64,000 nt of DNA. Source: Tetragonia tetragonoides (taxonomy: Eukaryota > Streptophyta > Magnoliopsida > Caryophyllales > Aizoaceae). The notes under the pieces are model-generated. The model was not told the origin of the DNA. It ran no database searches and worked only from the letters and a program-made list of their open reading frames with translations. How positions within the stretch are numbered: the stretch's first letter is position 1; each line of letters starts with the position of its first letter. The stretch is from the NCBI GenBank assembly GCA_038025085.1, contig CM076146.1, positions 17,272,001 to 17,336,000 on the forward strand, written 5' to 3'. Shown in pieces: positions 1 to 11,300 of the stretch. The position numbers were made by a program, and so were the translations under genes.

Positions 1-1743
1 GGTTTATCATTGTGTTTAAGGGGGTTATGAGCTGATGTCAAACACTGAGTTCCAAGTAAATGTTGCCTTTATGTGTCCGGTTTGTTCCCTACATGAGCAA
101 TTTGCATGTTCCCTTCACTTGTTTTTGCATACTATGTTCATGTGGTTACATTCTTTACATGTTAATATTTACATTGATAAGGCATGTTTAAAAAAAAAAG
201 AAAAAAAGAAGAAGGGCATTACGATATTGTTAAATAAGATCATTAACAAGTGAAAACTCTGGAGTTCAGTGATTTTTTTTTTTTTTTTTTTTTTTGAGGG
301 AATGAGTAGTCTAGCTAGCTACTTGTCTTTCATTTCCACAATACTTAACTCTATTTTGACTTGTTAGTTGTAAGCATTACACTTTGATTCATGCCCATTT
401 ACTACTAGCTCATATAAGCCTAAGAATTAATAACTCTTTTGTATATCTTCATAGCTCTTCTTTTGTTTTATATCTAGTGTACTTTAGATTAATGTTAGTA
501 ATGAGTTCCAAACAGTTCAGATTATATTACTTATTGTGTGTGATTTATGGATTGGAATGGAGGATTAGCAGGATGACATGACAATGCAAACATATTGGTC
601 TGCATATGCGTAACAAAAAAAAAAAGAATGAATGATTCTTATAGTGTGAATGTCTGATGCTCGCTAGATAAATTGACCATTTTTATCTATATAAGTGGGT
701 TGTTTAGTCTAAGAACCCTAGGTAATATTTGAGTGGATGCTACTAATTTATTGATTGAAATTGCAGGATTGCTTCTTGGATGAGCTAGAAGAAATAGTGG
801 CACCAGAAGAACGAATTTAAGAGAAGGGCAATGATGCATCAAGAAGAGGTGGAAGTAATGATACGAAGGCGACACACCCACAGAAAAAAAAAGAAAAAAA
901 AAAAAAGAAAAAGAACCAGCTAAGTGCCTCTAGCCATTATCTTTCTATTCTAATCACTTAAACATTTTTTTCATGTTTTCTTTTCCTATTTGGTTTCATA
1001 TGTGGAAAAAAAAAAATCAAATTTGATTTTGTGGGTAGATCTTCTGCAAACCCTCACGAGACCATACTCGTCCATTAGGGAAAACCTAGAGGTTTAAAGG
1101 GCTTGTTGCATATGTTAAATGTAATCGTGATTCCAACGAAAGTGAGTTAGGATTAATTTATTTTTTTTAGATAATGTTAATAATAGTGTGATCTTCTTGG
1201 TTCCTTGCACTGAATTTTTACATAGAGATGGTGAAATTTACATTAAGGACAATGTGAAGTCTATGTGTTGGGGAGTGAGAATATAATATGCTTGTTTGTC
1301 ATGGTTAAATGCTTGTGTCTTACTGCTTATATGTTTGGAGTTTAATGCATGAGAATAGGCCTAAACTTTTATTTTTTTGTACTTTTTCATTTGATTAGGT
1401 GTCTTTTCTTCATATATTATCCATGTTAAACATAAGATAGCAAATTAGATTCGAGTAAATACTAGTTTGTCTTAGTAAACGTCAATCATCCATATAATGT
1501 GTTCTATTTATAAATGATTATGGTAGGTGCTAACTTAATTAATTGTTTTCGGAAAATGCTAACCTAGTTTCTCTTTGATGACTATGTGTGTCTAGAGATG
1601 ACTTGTTGAACTCTTATCCCTAGTGTGCATAAACTCACTTTATTTTCAAAAGAAAGTAGCCTCGAATTAGTAGAGCTAATATTATAAGGTAATATTACAA
1701 AAAAATAAAAGTGAAAATGAAGTATAAAAAGAAAAAAGTGATC

Positions 1744-1746
<3 letters not shown>

Positions 1747-1780
<34 letters not shown>
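1747..1780. repeat. (GA)17 microsatellite
   Basis: A perfect dinucleotide GA run of 34 bases within the 3' internal region of element A. It makes a serine/leucine-rich spurious ORF on the minus strand. Confidence 0.95.
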
Positions 1781-1782
<2 letters not shown>

Positions 1783-2370
1783 CCTTGAGGTACCGATGTG
1801 GGAAACAAGGTAGGTAGAGAGGTAAGCCCGCCTAAACCTTGTACCAAGATACGTATGGAGCATAAAATACAACCTTCTTGGTCGAAACATGGCTCAAGTG
1901 CTAAAAAAAAAGAAAAAAAATTGATTGAGAAAAAGCTCTACTAATTCAAGGTTTGTTTCAAAAAAATAAAGAGTCGAGTGGAAATCCGAGGGGTGCTTCA
2001 TCATCTAATGCCTTGAACCAACTGGAACGGGAGTCATTAATGGACACTCGCTACATGGGTCGAACTAAGGGTATGCAGTATGCACACATAAGAGGGGTGC
2101 AAATAGGAGGGATCAAGTGGTTCTTTAAATGCATATAGGAGTTAAAGAGAAACTCTAATCTAACTTCTTTATATTAAAATCTGACCAACTAATTAGACCT
2201 ACCATAGTTGCTTATAATATTTAAGACCTTTTTGGATGATAATTCTTAATATGACAATATTAGTTTTGAATGAATTTAATTTGTTATACTTATGTTTGGC
2301 ATGAATGACATATAAAGGAAAGGTAGATGTTTGTGTCAAATGTCTAGTATGATCAGGGCGACCAAAGTCT

Positions 2371-2385
2371 AAGTGTGGGGGAATT
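2371..2385 (+). other. Polypurine tract of element A
   Basis: The string AAGTGTGGGGGAATT lies immediately 5' of the LTR start TGATAAG, the expected place for plus-strand priming. The AGTGTGGGGGAA style is common before 3' LTRs of Athila-type elements (family knowledge). Confidence 0.7.
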
Positions 2386-3392
2386 TGATAAGTCGTATAA
2401 TATGCATGTTTTATCCCTCATTATTGTTATATTTTGATTGGTTTTAGATTAATATTCATTAGGTTTTTGATAATATTTAGTATTTTACCTTTTATTTTTA
2501 TCTTTGCATATTTTATTGTGTTTTAGGCCTATTTTCTATATTTTTATGTGTAGGTAATATTGGCGAAATAAAGGAAGCAAATTCGGCCCAATTCGCAATT
2601 CGGAGCAGTATTGACAGCAATTCATATTTTGGCCATAACTCTTTCGTTTGAGATCGAATTTGGATGATTCAAAATGCTAAGGAAAGCTACAAAAACGATC
2701 TAGAACTTTTATGTTTTAGACTTCTCCAAAATCAGAACTTATCACGGCCGAAATCGTATTACAAGTTTTTGCAGCCCTAACTATCCTAATTTTTGCACAA
2801 CTTGATGCCCAAGTAAAGAAAGATCTCTACACCCCAAATACTAGAAGATATTGCACGAATTTGGGGAATATTTCCTGAGCCCACAAAAGATCACATCAAA
2901 AGGCAAAAATGGAGAGGACTGTTGAGCATAAGAGGAAAGCAAGCATACGTTTATTTTGTACTGTTTCTGACACACAAAACAGAGAGATGGTGAGGATGTG
3001 AGACCCGAATGAATGGTGTTCAAAGGAGAAAACTAAGACTTGAGGGATGAGCTGGTTCATGGCAAGAGGAAGATGCGAACATCACCGAAGAACTGTGTCA
3101 AAGCAGGCTTTACGGAAGGATGTTTGAATGCCAAATTTACATACGTTTTCAACTCCTTTGTAACCCTTTGTTTTAGTTATCTCATGTTTCATCTATACTT
3201 TAATACCTTAGTTTCATATTAGATCTTTCATTTATTTTTAGATGTTCTGAACACTAGTGTTTGGTTACTAATTGATGAATTCAAGTAGTTGATTGTTATT
3301 CATGTTATATTTATGCTTAATTGTTTCAATTTCTGATACTATGCATGTTTCCTGATCAGTTTCATGTATATTTACTAGGACAATCGCTAATA

Positions 3393-3420
3393 TATTGTTT
3401 TAGTCTGGTCTAAAACAATA
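3393..3420. repeat. Short hairpin in element A LTR
   Basis: A perfect 10-bp inverted repeat (TATTGTTTTA / TAAAACAATA) with an 8-bp spacer. It may be structural or chance in AT-rich DNA. Confidence 0.6.
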
Positions 3421-3556
3421 GTCATAGTAGCAACTAGTTTAGCTATGTACCGTCACAAGTGCTTAGATTTAAATTAGGATATACATGATCTAGCATAAAT
3501 AATTCATGGCTGTGCGTGTTTATTTGGTTAGCATTGATGATGTTTTCTTGGTTTTT

Positions 3557-5353
3557 AATTAGCTTTTAATTAAAAACTAAGAAAACATCATCAACTCTAT
3601 TTTGTTTATTTGTCTTGTTGATTTGTCTCCTGGATCATGTTGTGTGTATCTACTGTATCTTACTCTATTTTGCTGAATGGTAAGCTTACCCCTGCTTTCA
3701 AAGCAAGAAAGGGGTTGAGACAGGGAGACCCTATGTCTCCTCTTCTTTTTGTTCTTTCCATGGAGTACCTAAACAGGAGTTTAAGGCAACTGAGACTAAA
3801 GCCTGATTTCAACTACCATCCTAAATGTGAAAAGTTGGAACTATTTCATGTGTGTTTTGCGGACGACCTTTTGATGTTTTGTAGAGGAGATAAAGTGTCT
3901 GTGCAATTGCTTTTTGGTGTTTTTGACCATTTCTCCAAAGTGTCAGGTTTGAAAGCAAATTTAGACAAGAGTTCTTTCTACACAACAAGGGTACCTCACT
4001 ACCTAGCAGAGGAGATGTTGACTTGTCTAAATATTTCTATGGGAACTCTTCCTTTCAAATACTTGGGAGTTCCACTCTCTCATAAGAATTTAACCATCCT
4101 ACAGTGCCAACCTCTAGTGGATAAGATTCTTGCAAGGATAAGATGTTGGACTTCACGTTTCCTCTCATATGGAGGGAGGGTCCAATTGATCAAAAGTGTT
4201 TTTTTTGGAGTACAAACATATTGGTCTCAGATATTTTTATTGCTTAAGAAAATCATCCACATGATCGATGCAGCTTGCAGATCTTTCTTATGGACAGGTC
4301 AGACAGGATCTAGGAGAGCTTTGGTGGCCTAGGCTAAAGTATGTCTCCCAAAGTCAGCAGGTGGACTAAACATACTTGATTTTCAGACTTGGAACAAGGC
4401 TGCGATATACAAACATCTGTGGTCTCTCACACAGTAAAAGGACAGTCTCTGCAACTCTGCTTGTGATATGGAGGTGCCTAATCAGGCTAGTTGGGTTGTG
4501 AGGAAAATTATTGATGCAAAGAAATGGCTAGCAAGTGGTGGTAACTGGCTGCAACAACTGAATTCTTTTGCCCACAATGGAAATTTCTCAATAAAACAGG
4601 CTTATAAATTCCTATCTCCTGAGGCAACTCCCGTAACTTGGAAAAGGTTAGTGCAAATGAGGGGTCTCCTTCACAAACACAGGTTTATTCTGTGGCTAGC
4701 TTTGCATGGCCACCTACAGACAGCTGACAAATGTATCCAGTGGAACCGCCAAATTCCGCTTCAATGTGTCTTATATGACTCAGGTGCGGATGAGACAATG
4801 CAACACCTTTTCTTTGAATGTGCCTACTCAAGCTCCATCTGGGGGAGCATTCTGAAATGGTATGGTGAATACAGACAGCCTAGTACTTGGGATCATGAAC
4901 TGAATTGGGCAATAGCAAGGTTCAAGGGCCACAGAGCTCGGACAGAAATCTTATGCCACCTGTTTGCATCTTCCCTCTACCACACTTGGATAGAGAGGAA
5001 CACTTGGAGATTTCAGCAGTACAGTAAAGATTGGACCCTGAGACTTTGACAGATTATCCAAGACTTGCACATCGCTGGTTCGCACTACCCCAAATGGGGA
5101 AAATGTTTGTATTCTCTTAATAGCTATCCTAGATGATTTGTACAAACTATCTGCTGCCTAAATGATGTATTGGTTTATGAACCCTTCCTAGAAGGTGGCT
5201 TAAACCAATATTGAGGGTGATCAAATAGATTTAGGAGTTCTGTAACTCTTGTATGGGAATTGATCTGTTTGTCCTACAGATCGATCGTACTTCATGCTTA
5301 TTTTCGTTAATAAAAAATTTCTTTTGACCAAAAAAAAAATTAGCTTTTAATTA
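3557..5353 (+). mobile_element. 5'-truncated L1-like LINE in the LTR of element A
   Basis: The 16-bp direct repeat AATTAGCTTTTAATTA occurs at 3557-3572 and 5338-5353 and brackets the insert as its target-site duplication. The insert ends in a short poly(A) just before the right TSD. Coding sequence begins in mid reverse transcriptase, so the 5' half is missing, the usual outcome of incomplete target-primed reverse transcription. Bases 3573-3592 are not LINE sequence but an inverted copy of the target flank. Bases 3593-3627 are of unclear origin. Confidence 0.9.
3628..5049 (+). pseudogene. LINE ORF2 fragment: reverse transcriptase C-terminal part and zf-RVT domain
   Basis: This is the remnant of a non-LTR retrotransposon ORF2. 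The RT block includes the GLRQGDPMSPLLF stretch and the catalytic FADD at 3856-3867, then the conserved FKYLGVPLS region. A second open segment (4468-5049) matches the C-terminal zinc-binding RT-associated domain, with Trp/Cys/His pattern 'LFFECAYSSSIW'. In-frame stops near 4330 and 4435 separate the blocks. Endonuclease and N-terminal RT are absent. The copy is dead. L1-clade assignment rests on RT similarity by eye. Confidence 0.88.
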
Positions 5354-5758
5354 TAACTAAAAGGAAATAGGGAAAATCTAGCGTCTAGAATTTCTACAGT
5401 CAACTTAATATCGATGTTCTTGAAGTCATTCAATTGGGTTTAAAATCATGATAATCTAATTTGAGCTATGGTCCTATGTTTTTAATTCGTTTGCTTGTTT
5501 CACTTCTAAATATTAGATTAGTTGGTTTATTTTCTGTTTTGTTAGTTTAGTTAAATTCGGATAAAAAACCCACAATATGATTGTAAATATGTGCTTATAT
5601 CTTATTTTGTAATTTGCGAACTATGATTAGAGTTGAAGTTGACAAATATTAATTTCTGTACTCGTGGGATCGACCCTTATTTATCCTATGCTATATTATT
5701 TATATGTTTATAATAGAAATAAGGTTTTTAAATTTGTATAGGCAAACGACACGTATCA

Positions 5759-6648
5759 GAAACTCTTATGATTATCTTACCCTCTTTCGGTTTTAAGTTA
5801 ATCACACAAATGATAAGCCAAGTTCTCACTTAGGAATTTTATCAAACACTTGGAGTTCCAAAGCTAAATGCAAAATAACTCATTCAATCACAATATATTC
5901 ACATCATCCAAGCATCAAAACACCATAGTTGGGCTAATCCCAACTCTAATAAGAGAAATTAGCCACTAAAAATCATAATAACATTAATCATCAACAAACA
6001 CAAACCAATATTCAAACATGCAAGTATTGATAGAAAGAGAGAGGAGAGAGAGAAAACTTACAACCAATGTCAATATTAGAGAGTAGACTAACACTAATTA
6101 CCCAAAGTTTAACACTCACTAAATTATCCTAATCTCACTATTTTAGGAACACTAGTGAAAACCCTAGAAAAATTAAGCTCAGGATCAGATGAGATAATGG
6201 GATCCCATACAAAAAGGAGTATTTATATCCCAAGGGTTGCGTGCGCGAGGGGGGCAGAAAATTTGGTGAAAAAGGCCAAAATAGCCAAAAATGACCTAGG
6301 CCGTTTTTCACCTATTCCGCCCGTTTTTCTTCCAATTTCGTGACAGCAAGCGTTGGAAGGCTTGTTGAGGTGAAACAACCGTTTTTCTTCCCTCATGTGG
6401 TCCGTTTTTCCAGCTTCACGCTCTCCTTTGTGACTTCAAGCTTTGATCTCCACTCCACCATTCCTTCCTTTCGATCCATGATGCTCCATTCGATACAAAA
6501 TGCCTACCAAATATCCTAGAACACCAAGAAAGCGTAACCTAGAAACAAAAGGTGAAGTTAGACTACCAAGAATGCATTCAAACTACTAAAACCTAGCTAA
6601 AATTAGTAAGATATTACACTAAAAGTATGCATATAAACATGTGCATCA
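5759..6648 (-). repeat. Partial 3' LTR of element B
   Basis: Colinear with 29918-30816 of the 5' LTR, with the same TGATGCAC start on the minus strand at 6648. About 0.48 kb of the LTR lies beyond element A, outside the window. GAAAC at 5759-5763 doubles as the target-site duplication of element A. Confidence 0.88.
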
Positions 6649-6665
6649 AACTCCCCCATGCTAGA
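6649..6665 (-). other. Polypurine tract of element B
   Basis: On the minus strand the string CTAGCATGGGGGAGTT abuts the LTR start TGATGC. The same junction occurs at 30817-30833. Confidence 0.75.
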
Positions 6666-7692
6666 CTCTTGCTTGTCCTCAAGAAAACACAAACCAACAA
6701 GACACACAAGATTCAAGAGTTAACACAAGAGGGTTTAGAGATCACCCTTTAAACCATGATACCAAGGGGGGCACTAGACAAGGATATCAACAGCATGAAA
6801 TACCATTAAGGGACACAAGTACATTTAAAGATCACATAAGCTCCAAGATTCGATGATACTTCAAGTAGTCATGAAGTATGAAAGCACTCAACCAACTTGA
6901 TAATCCCACTCAAAACATGAAGCAAATTAGTCCCAAAGACACTCACTTTAGGGTGTGTGGATCACTCAAACTCATATGTATTTGGGGGAAACAATCAATT
7001 GCCACTCAAGATTCAAACATCTGTAGTATCTTACCATAAGCTTGCCTATCCTCTAGGATCTCTATCGCTAGATGACACTCTATATGCAATGATCAAAAGG
7101 ACTTTTAGGGTTGTAATGTAGGCTCGGAATATGGTAGGGTATGGATTTGGGTATGTGGACTTAGAGCCGAAAATATAGTGGAGAAAACAACACCCCTACG
7201 AACCTCTCCGGAAAATCCGTGCCACTAATCACAAACACCAACTCTATTACTCAAGGACTTCTCTTTCCAATAACATAACATTTAAGCCCAACGTTTTTTT
7301 TTTTTTAGATGCAACCTAGATGATATGCAAGCCTAAACATGCTCAATGCAATCTAAATAATAATTTCTACAATGTCATGCAACTAAATGGGTTAAACTAG
7401 CATGCTCCTATATGCAAAAGTTCAATCGGAGTAAACATCACATCCACCACACATCATCACCATTATCACAACATTCACAACACATCAACACCGTAATCCA
7501 TCAAATATCACCAGTCCCCATCACCATAACATACCAATAAACACATACATCTAACACATAAGATCCACCAACCAACACACTACCAACTAAAACATCATAA
7601 GATACCCCTCCCCCAATGCTAAGACATGCATTGTCCTCAATGTAAGAAAACAATAAAAGGGTAGGGAGGGGAGGGGGAACTTACAATAATGC
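6666..7692 (-). other. 3' untranslated internal region of element B
   Basis: No coding sequence seen. The first ~430 bp (6649-7082) are duplicated at 30817-31250. A second purine-rich motif resembling the terminal PPT context lies at 7605-7640. Confidence 0.65.
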
Positions 7693-9195
7693 TCATTGAG
7701 GCGGTGGTTGTTGGTTGAAATGCCAAGCACTCCATTGTTGGAGTATGTCATTCATGTTACCCACGGTGGAATTCATAAGGCTAAGGGACGTATCCACATT
7801 TGTCATGTGATTGTTGATTTGATTAATTCTTGTTGACATGTGGTCCATCGACGTTTTCATGCGTCGACGATCATCCTCCAATGTGGTGACACGGCGGTTC
7901 AAATGCTCGTATGGGGAATGCCAATCACGACCATACTCATGATAGGAGCGGTAGTCGTTACCATGCTCATGAGGTGAGCGGTACTCGCTATCATGGTATG
8001 TTTGAGGCACATAAGTATGCCACCACTTTATTGGTGTGGAGGAGCTAAGTAATCTCAATCGCCTACCGAATTGCTCGGTTCCCCAAACTCCGGTTGCTCT
8101 TCTTCATCTCTCACTACGGGTTCTTCGATTTTTGACAAATCCTGGGGTGCCAACATGTGGAAGGACTCCTCATCCATCAAGTCCTTTTTGTAGAGCCAAT
8201 TTTTCGATTTGGAGAGGTCGGTGCGCTCTTTGTTAGGGAGAGGGAAGAGGAGCTTGGAACGATCATTGACATTGACCCTCAAGTATAGGTGCTCCCCGCT
8301 CTTGAAGAAGAATAGCATGGAGTTGAAGTAACCGATGGTAGGCTGTGTGTCCGGGGTAGGCCTCAAGTCCGTCAAGCAAACCCATACCCCGAATAAGGGA
8401 GGTGATAACCCCCCCCCCAATGAGTGGTGGTTTCACCCCCGACTTCCTATTGGCGATCCTTGATATTTGACGGACAACTAAAGCGCCAAGATCAATCTTC
8501 ATATTATTAACCATTACCCACAATATGAACAACTCCGTTCGCCGAACATTTCCTTGGCTCTCATTACGGGCAAGAATTGTGGAACCCAAGTATCTTTGGA
8601 GGAAAGGAAACATCAGGTTTTGAATTTTCGTTGCCTTTGCTCCAATGCCCAATGGTCCGGTGGCAATGAGGTTCCAAAAGGTCAATTCATCGAATTCCGG
8701 GTCTTTGTTATCATCAAAAATCCCCCCCCCCCCGCGGGAATCCCATATACTCATTGAACATGCCAAGGGAGACCGTAGGACTCGTTCGACACCCAAAATG
8801 TCATATGCCCCGAAGCTACCCCACTTGCTTCAATGCTTACATATGACTTAAAAGAATCCAATATCTCTAGAGTAATTCTATCAAATGTCGGGTCTCTTAA
8901 TTTCCAAAATCGTCTAAATCCTATGTTCTTAATCAACCTATTAACATCTTGTGTAATTCCAAGTGCTTTCAAAGTGGTGCCATCCCAATATCTAGTTGTC
9001 TTAGCCCCAACATTCGCAAACTTGACATATCATTCTTCCATTTCACGGTCTGACATCACAATATTAAGAGGATTGGGAGGAGAGACATAGTTACCGATTT
9101 AGGGAGCCGGGACTTGAGGAGGCGGGAGTGGAGGAGGCGCGCTCAAGGAGGAAGCTTGACCTCTTGTTTGGGACCTTGTCCTGTTTGTGGCCATT
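7693..9195 (-). pseudogene. Athila-type additional ORF downstream of pol (decayed)
   Basis: Open minus-strand fragments in different frames line up as one ancient ORF: a start at 9195 (MATNRTRSQTRGQ), then segments around 8972-8751, 8796-8263, 8420-8055 and 8058-7693. The middle holds a hydrophobic, Trp-containing stretch ending 'ELTFWNLIATGPL' and a helix-rich region. The C-terminal part has repeated Tyr/His/Asp-rich blocks and a predicted coiled coil. Position between integrase and 3' LTR and general content match the Athila ORF-1/env-like class (family knowledge, by eye). An early in-frame TAA after the Pro-rich leader and several frameshifts make it non-functional. A role as an envelope is not shown by the sequence. 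Confidence 0.7.
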
Positions 9196-9450
9196 GCAAT
9201 GTCAAGATGCAACCTTTGAACCAAAAATCACCAAAACCCACATGGTAATTCAACAAAAACCTTCACAAAAACAATACCCACAACAACTCACCTCAAAACC
9301 TTGAATGGAAATGCAATGAGAGTGTCAAAAGCACCCAAGAAAACCACTTGAAAACTTTCCCAAATCAAATTTTCATTTTCGGATTTTTGAGGGTAGGGTT
9401 TTTGAGAAGTGCAAAAAAATTGAGAATTTTGGGGGTTTTGTGAGGGAAAA
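9196..9450 (-). other. Element B internal spacer, left of element C
   Basis: Non-coding leader upstream of the additional ORF. It is contiguous with 15270-15763 once element C is removed. GAAAA at 9446-9450 is the left TSD of C. Confidence 0.65.
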
Positions 9451-10100
9451 TGATGCAGGAGGAAGTACGTTAAAGGACAAGCAAGAAGACGACGAATCAA
9501 GAACGTCCAAGAACCCATTTCTTGAAACGTTAATGCTTGATCTTGAGCTGCTTATTGCCAAGAGTATAATGCCACGTGAGATCAAGTGTGAGGTAACTAT
9601 GTTAGAGTGGCAAGAAGATGACTAGAAGCTGAAAAGAAGAAGCCTTGGGCGCCAAGGAAACTGTTCCAGCGTTTTGAGCCTTGGGCGCAAAGTAATTAGC
9701 TATTTGAGTTTGATTTCGTTTGCCTATTTCCTTAATTAGTTAGAATATGTTAGGAAAGTAGTATTCTGATTATTAGTAGCATTAGGAGTCCATTAGGTAT
9801 TAAATTAGCTCGTTTTACAATTGTAGTCAGTTTCGTAGTAAGTTTCCTATTTGAACTAGGATTAGGATTCCGAATAGCTTTAGATTTCTTTGTCTATAAA
9901 TAGGGGAGAGCTTTGCTACTGTAAACTCGTGCTTTGACGATTAATTATTGAATACGTGAGTATTTACCCCTCAAACTGAGTGATTCAGGTTGAAACCCTT
10001 ACGAGTGATTCGTGAGTTGTTCTTGAGTGATTCTTGAACAAGATCCCTTTGTGTGATACTATCAAAGGTTAATTTCCATTTTGTTACTTATTTCACATCA
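9451..10100 (+). repeat. 5' LTR of element C
   Basis: 650 bp, TGATGCAGGAGG to TTTCACATCA. It lacks a 12-bp segment present in the 3' LTR (near 14957-14968), giving 650 against 662 bp. A TATA-like TATAAATAGG sits near 9895, so transcription would start in this LTR. Confidence 0.93.
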
Positions 10101-10103
10101 ACT

Positions 10104-10117
10104 TGGTATCAGAGCTA
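10104..10117 (+). other. PBS of element C (initiator tRNA-Met type)
   Basis: TGGTATCAGAGCT starts 3 nt after the 5' LTR and is the classic plant PBS complementary to the 3' end of initiator tRNA-Met. Confidence 0.9.
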
Positions 10118-10263
10118 AAGGTTTGAGCTTTCTTAAGTTTAAACAACACGGTCCTGAGCATAAACACGACACCATAGCGAGCTTTCGAGAAAGATTCTTG
10201 CAAGATCCGCCCTTTGTTCAAGAAGACAACCAAGAAACCCCCAAGACACCAACAACCGAAGCT

Positions 10264-11300
10264 ATGGGTGAGCCCAACGAACTAGCAAAGTTGTTAACAG
10301 CCATGGAGGATCTCAGGGCATCTTTCAAAACTCAAGAAGAGCGGATGGCAGAGCGGATGGCTGCTATGGAAAGAAGAAACCAAGAAGATAGGGAAAACAT
10401 GGAGACAAGGATGCGCGGAATTCATTGGAGAAACCACAACCATGACCCCAACTTCGATGAGGAGTTTGAAGATACAAGTGGAACTAGAACCAATGACGCT
10501 CCTAAACCACGACAGCCTTATGACGATGATAGGAACTTGAAAGTCGAACTCCCTGAATATGACGGTTCCTACGATCCAGAGGCCTTTCTTGATTGGCTTA
10601 GAACTATGGAGAGAGTCTTTGAATACAAGGAGTATGATGAGCGGCGAAGATGCAAGTTAGCCATGCTTAAACTCACCAAGCATGCTTCTTTATGGTATGA
10701 AAACCTAAAGACTCGACGCAAGAAGGAAGAGAAAGCAAAGATTTAGACTTGGGACAAACTCAAGAAATATTTAAAGAAACGATTTTTTCCTAAAGAATTT
10801 GAGCAAGCACAGTTTTTGAAACTTACGTCTTTAAGCCAAGAAACCTCAAGTGTACAAGACTACCTCCAGAAGTTTGAACATATGCACATGATGTGTGATC
10901 TTGAGGAGAATGAGGAGTTAAAGATTGCACAGTTCATCAAAGGTCTAAACCCAACTCTAATGCGCAAGGCAGAGCTTGTTCCTTAGGTAACCTTTGAGGA
11001 CGTGTGTAAAATCGCTCTCAAGATTGAGAAGCAAGAGAAGGAGCAAAAACCGGTTGCTCGAGATGTGATTAAAGGCTATACAAATTTTCGGAACCAATAC
11101 AACGCGAGAGAGAATACAACATTCTCCAAGAGCGCAAGTATCCCTAGCAAGCCCGTAACTCAAGACAAAGGCAAAGCTGTGGCTACTAAGGACAAGAACC
11201 AACTGCGTTGTTTCAAGTGTCAAGGATATGGACACTATGCCTATGAGTGCGGCTCGAAGAAAGCGCTCACCATCGCTGAGCTAGAAGAGATGGAACCCTC
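10264..11300 (+). pseudogene. Element C gag
   Basis: The gag region starts plausibly at ATG 10264 after a leader. It has an N-terminal coiled coil rich in Glu/Arg, a retrotransposon gag core around 10540-10980 ('EAFLDWLRTMERVFEYKEY'), and a CCHC zinc knuckle ([14 protein letters not shown]) at 11209-11250 that would bind RNA. Two in-frame TAG stops at 10744 and 10984 break the frame. Both are in phase with the downstream pol, so gag and pol were one continuous frame. Confidence 0.88.

Larger units (their letters stand above)
1..2385 (+). other. Non-coding 3' internal region of element A
   Basis: No convincing ORF is present in either strand; the longest open frames are low-complexity. The stretch holds a 23-T run at 273-295, several A-rich runs and a GA microsatellite. 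Its position just before a PPT and LTR makes it the 3' untranslated internal part of element A. A decayed extra ORF cannot be excluded, but I recognise no motif. Confidence 0.6.
1..5758 (+). mobile_element. Element A: 3' part of an Athila-like Ty3/gypsy retrotransposon
   Basis: Only the 3' end lies in the window: a non-coding internal region (1-2385), a purine-rich tract, and a long LTR (2386-5758) that starts TGATAAG and ends ACGTATCA. GAAAC follows the LTR at 5759-5763. The paralogous uninterrupted site at 29918-29922 in the 5' LTR of element B reads GAAAC continuously with the same neighbours, so A is inserted in B's 3' LTR. Its LTR style and PPT recall Athila elements (family knowledge). 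No gag or pol is visible; these would lie left of the window. The LTR is itself broken by a LINE. Confidence 0.8.
2386..5758 (+). repeat. 3' LTR of element A, interrupted by a LINE
   Basis: The LTR runs from TGATAAG to GTATCA with short inverted ends TGATA/TATCA. Removing the LINE and one TSD copy leaves about 1.6 kb. The left part is 2386-3572 and the right part 5354-5758. The partner 5' LTR is outside the window, so the ends are inferred from the PPT, the TG/CA rule and the 5-bp TSD. Confidence 0.8.

Noticed and set aside
1582..1890. 102-codon minus-strand frame
   Set aside because: It runs through a GA microsatellite and lacks any domain or splice context.
8726..8737. C runs at 8726-8737 and 46445-46454 as regulatory or slippage sites
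   Set aside because: Short homopolymers in decayed TE genes. They may cause sequencing or slippage frameshifts but show no further signal.
7693..9195. Calling the extra ORF of element B a true envelope gene
   Set aside because: Position suits the env-like class, but no signal peptide, fusion peptide or membrane anchor can be supported in the decayed frames.
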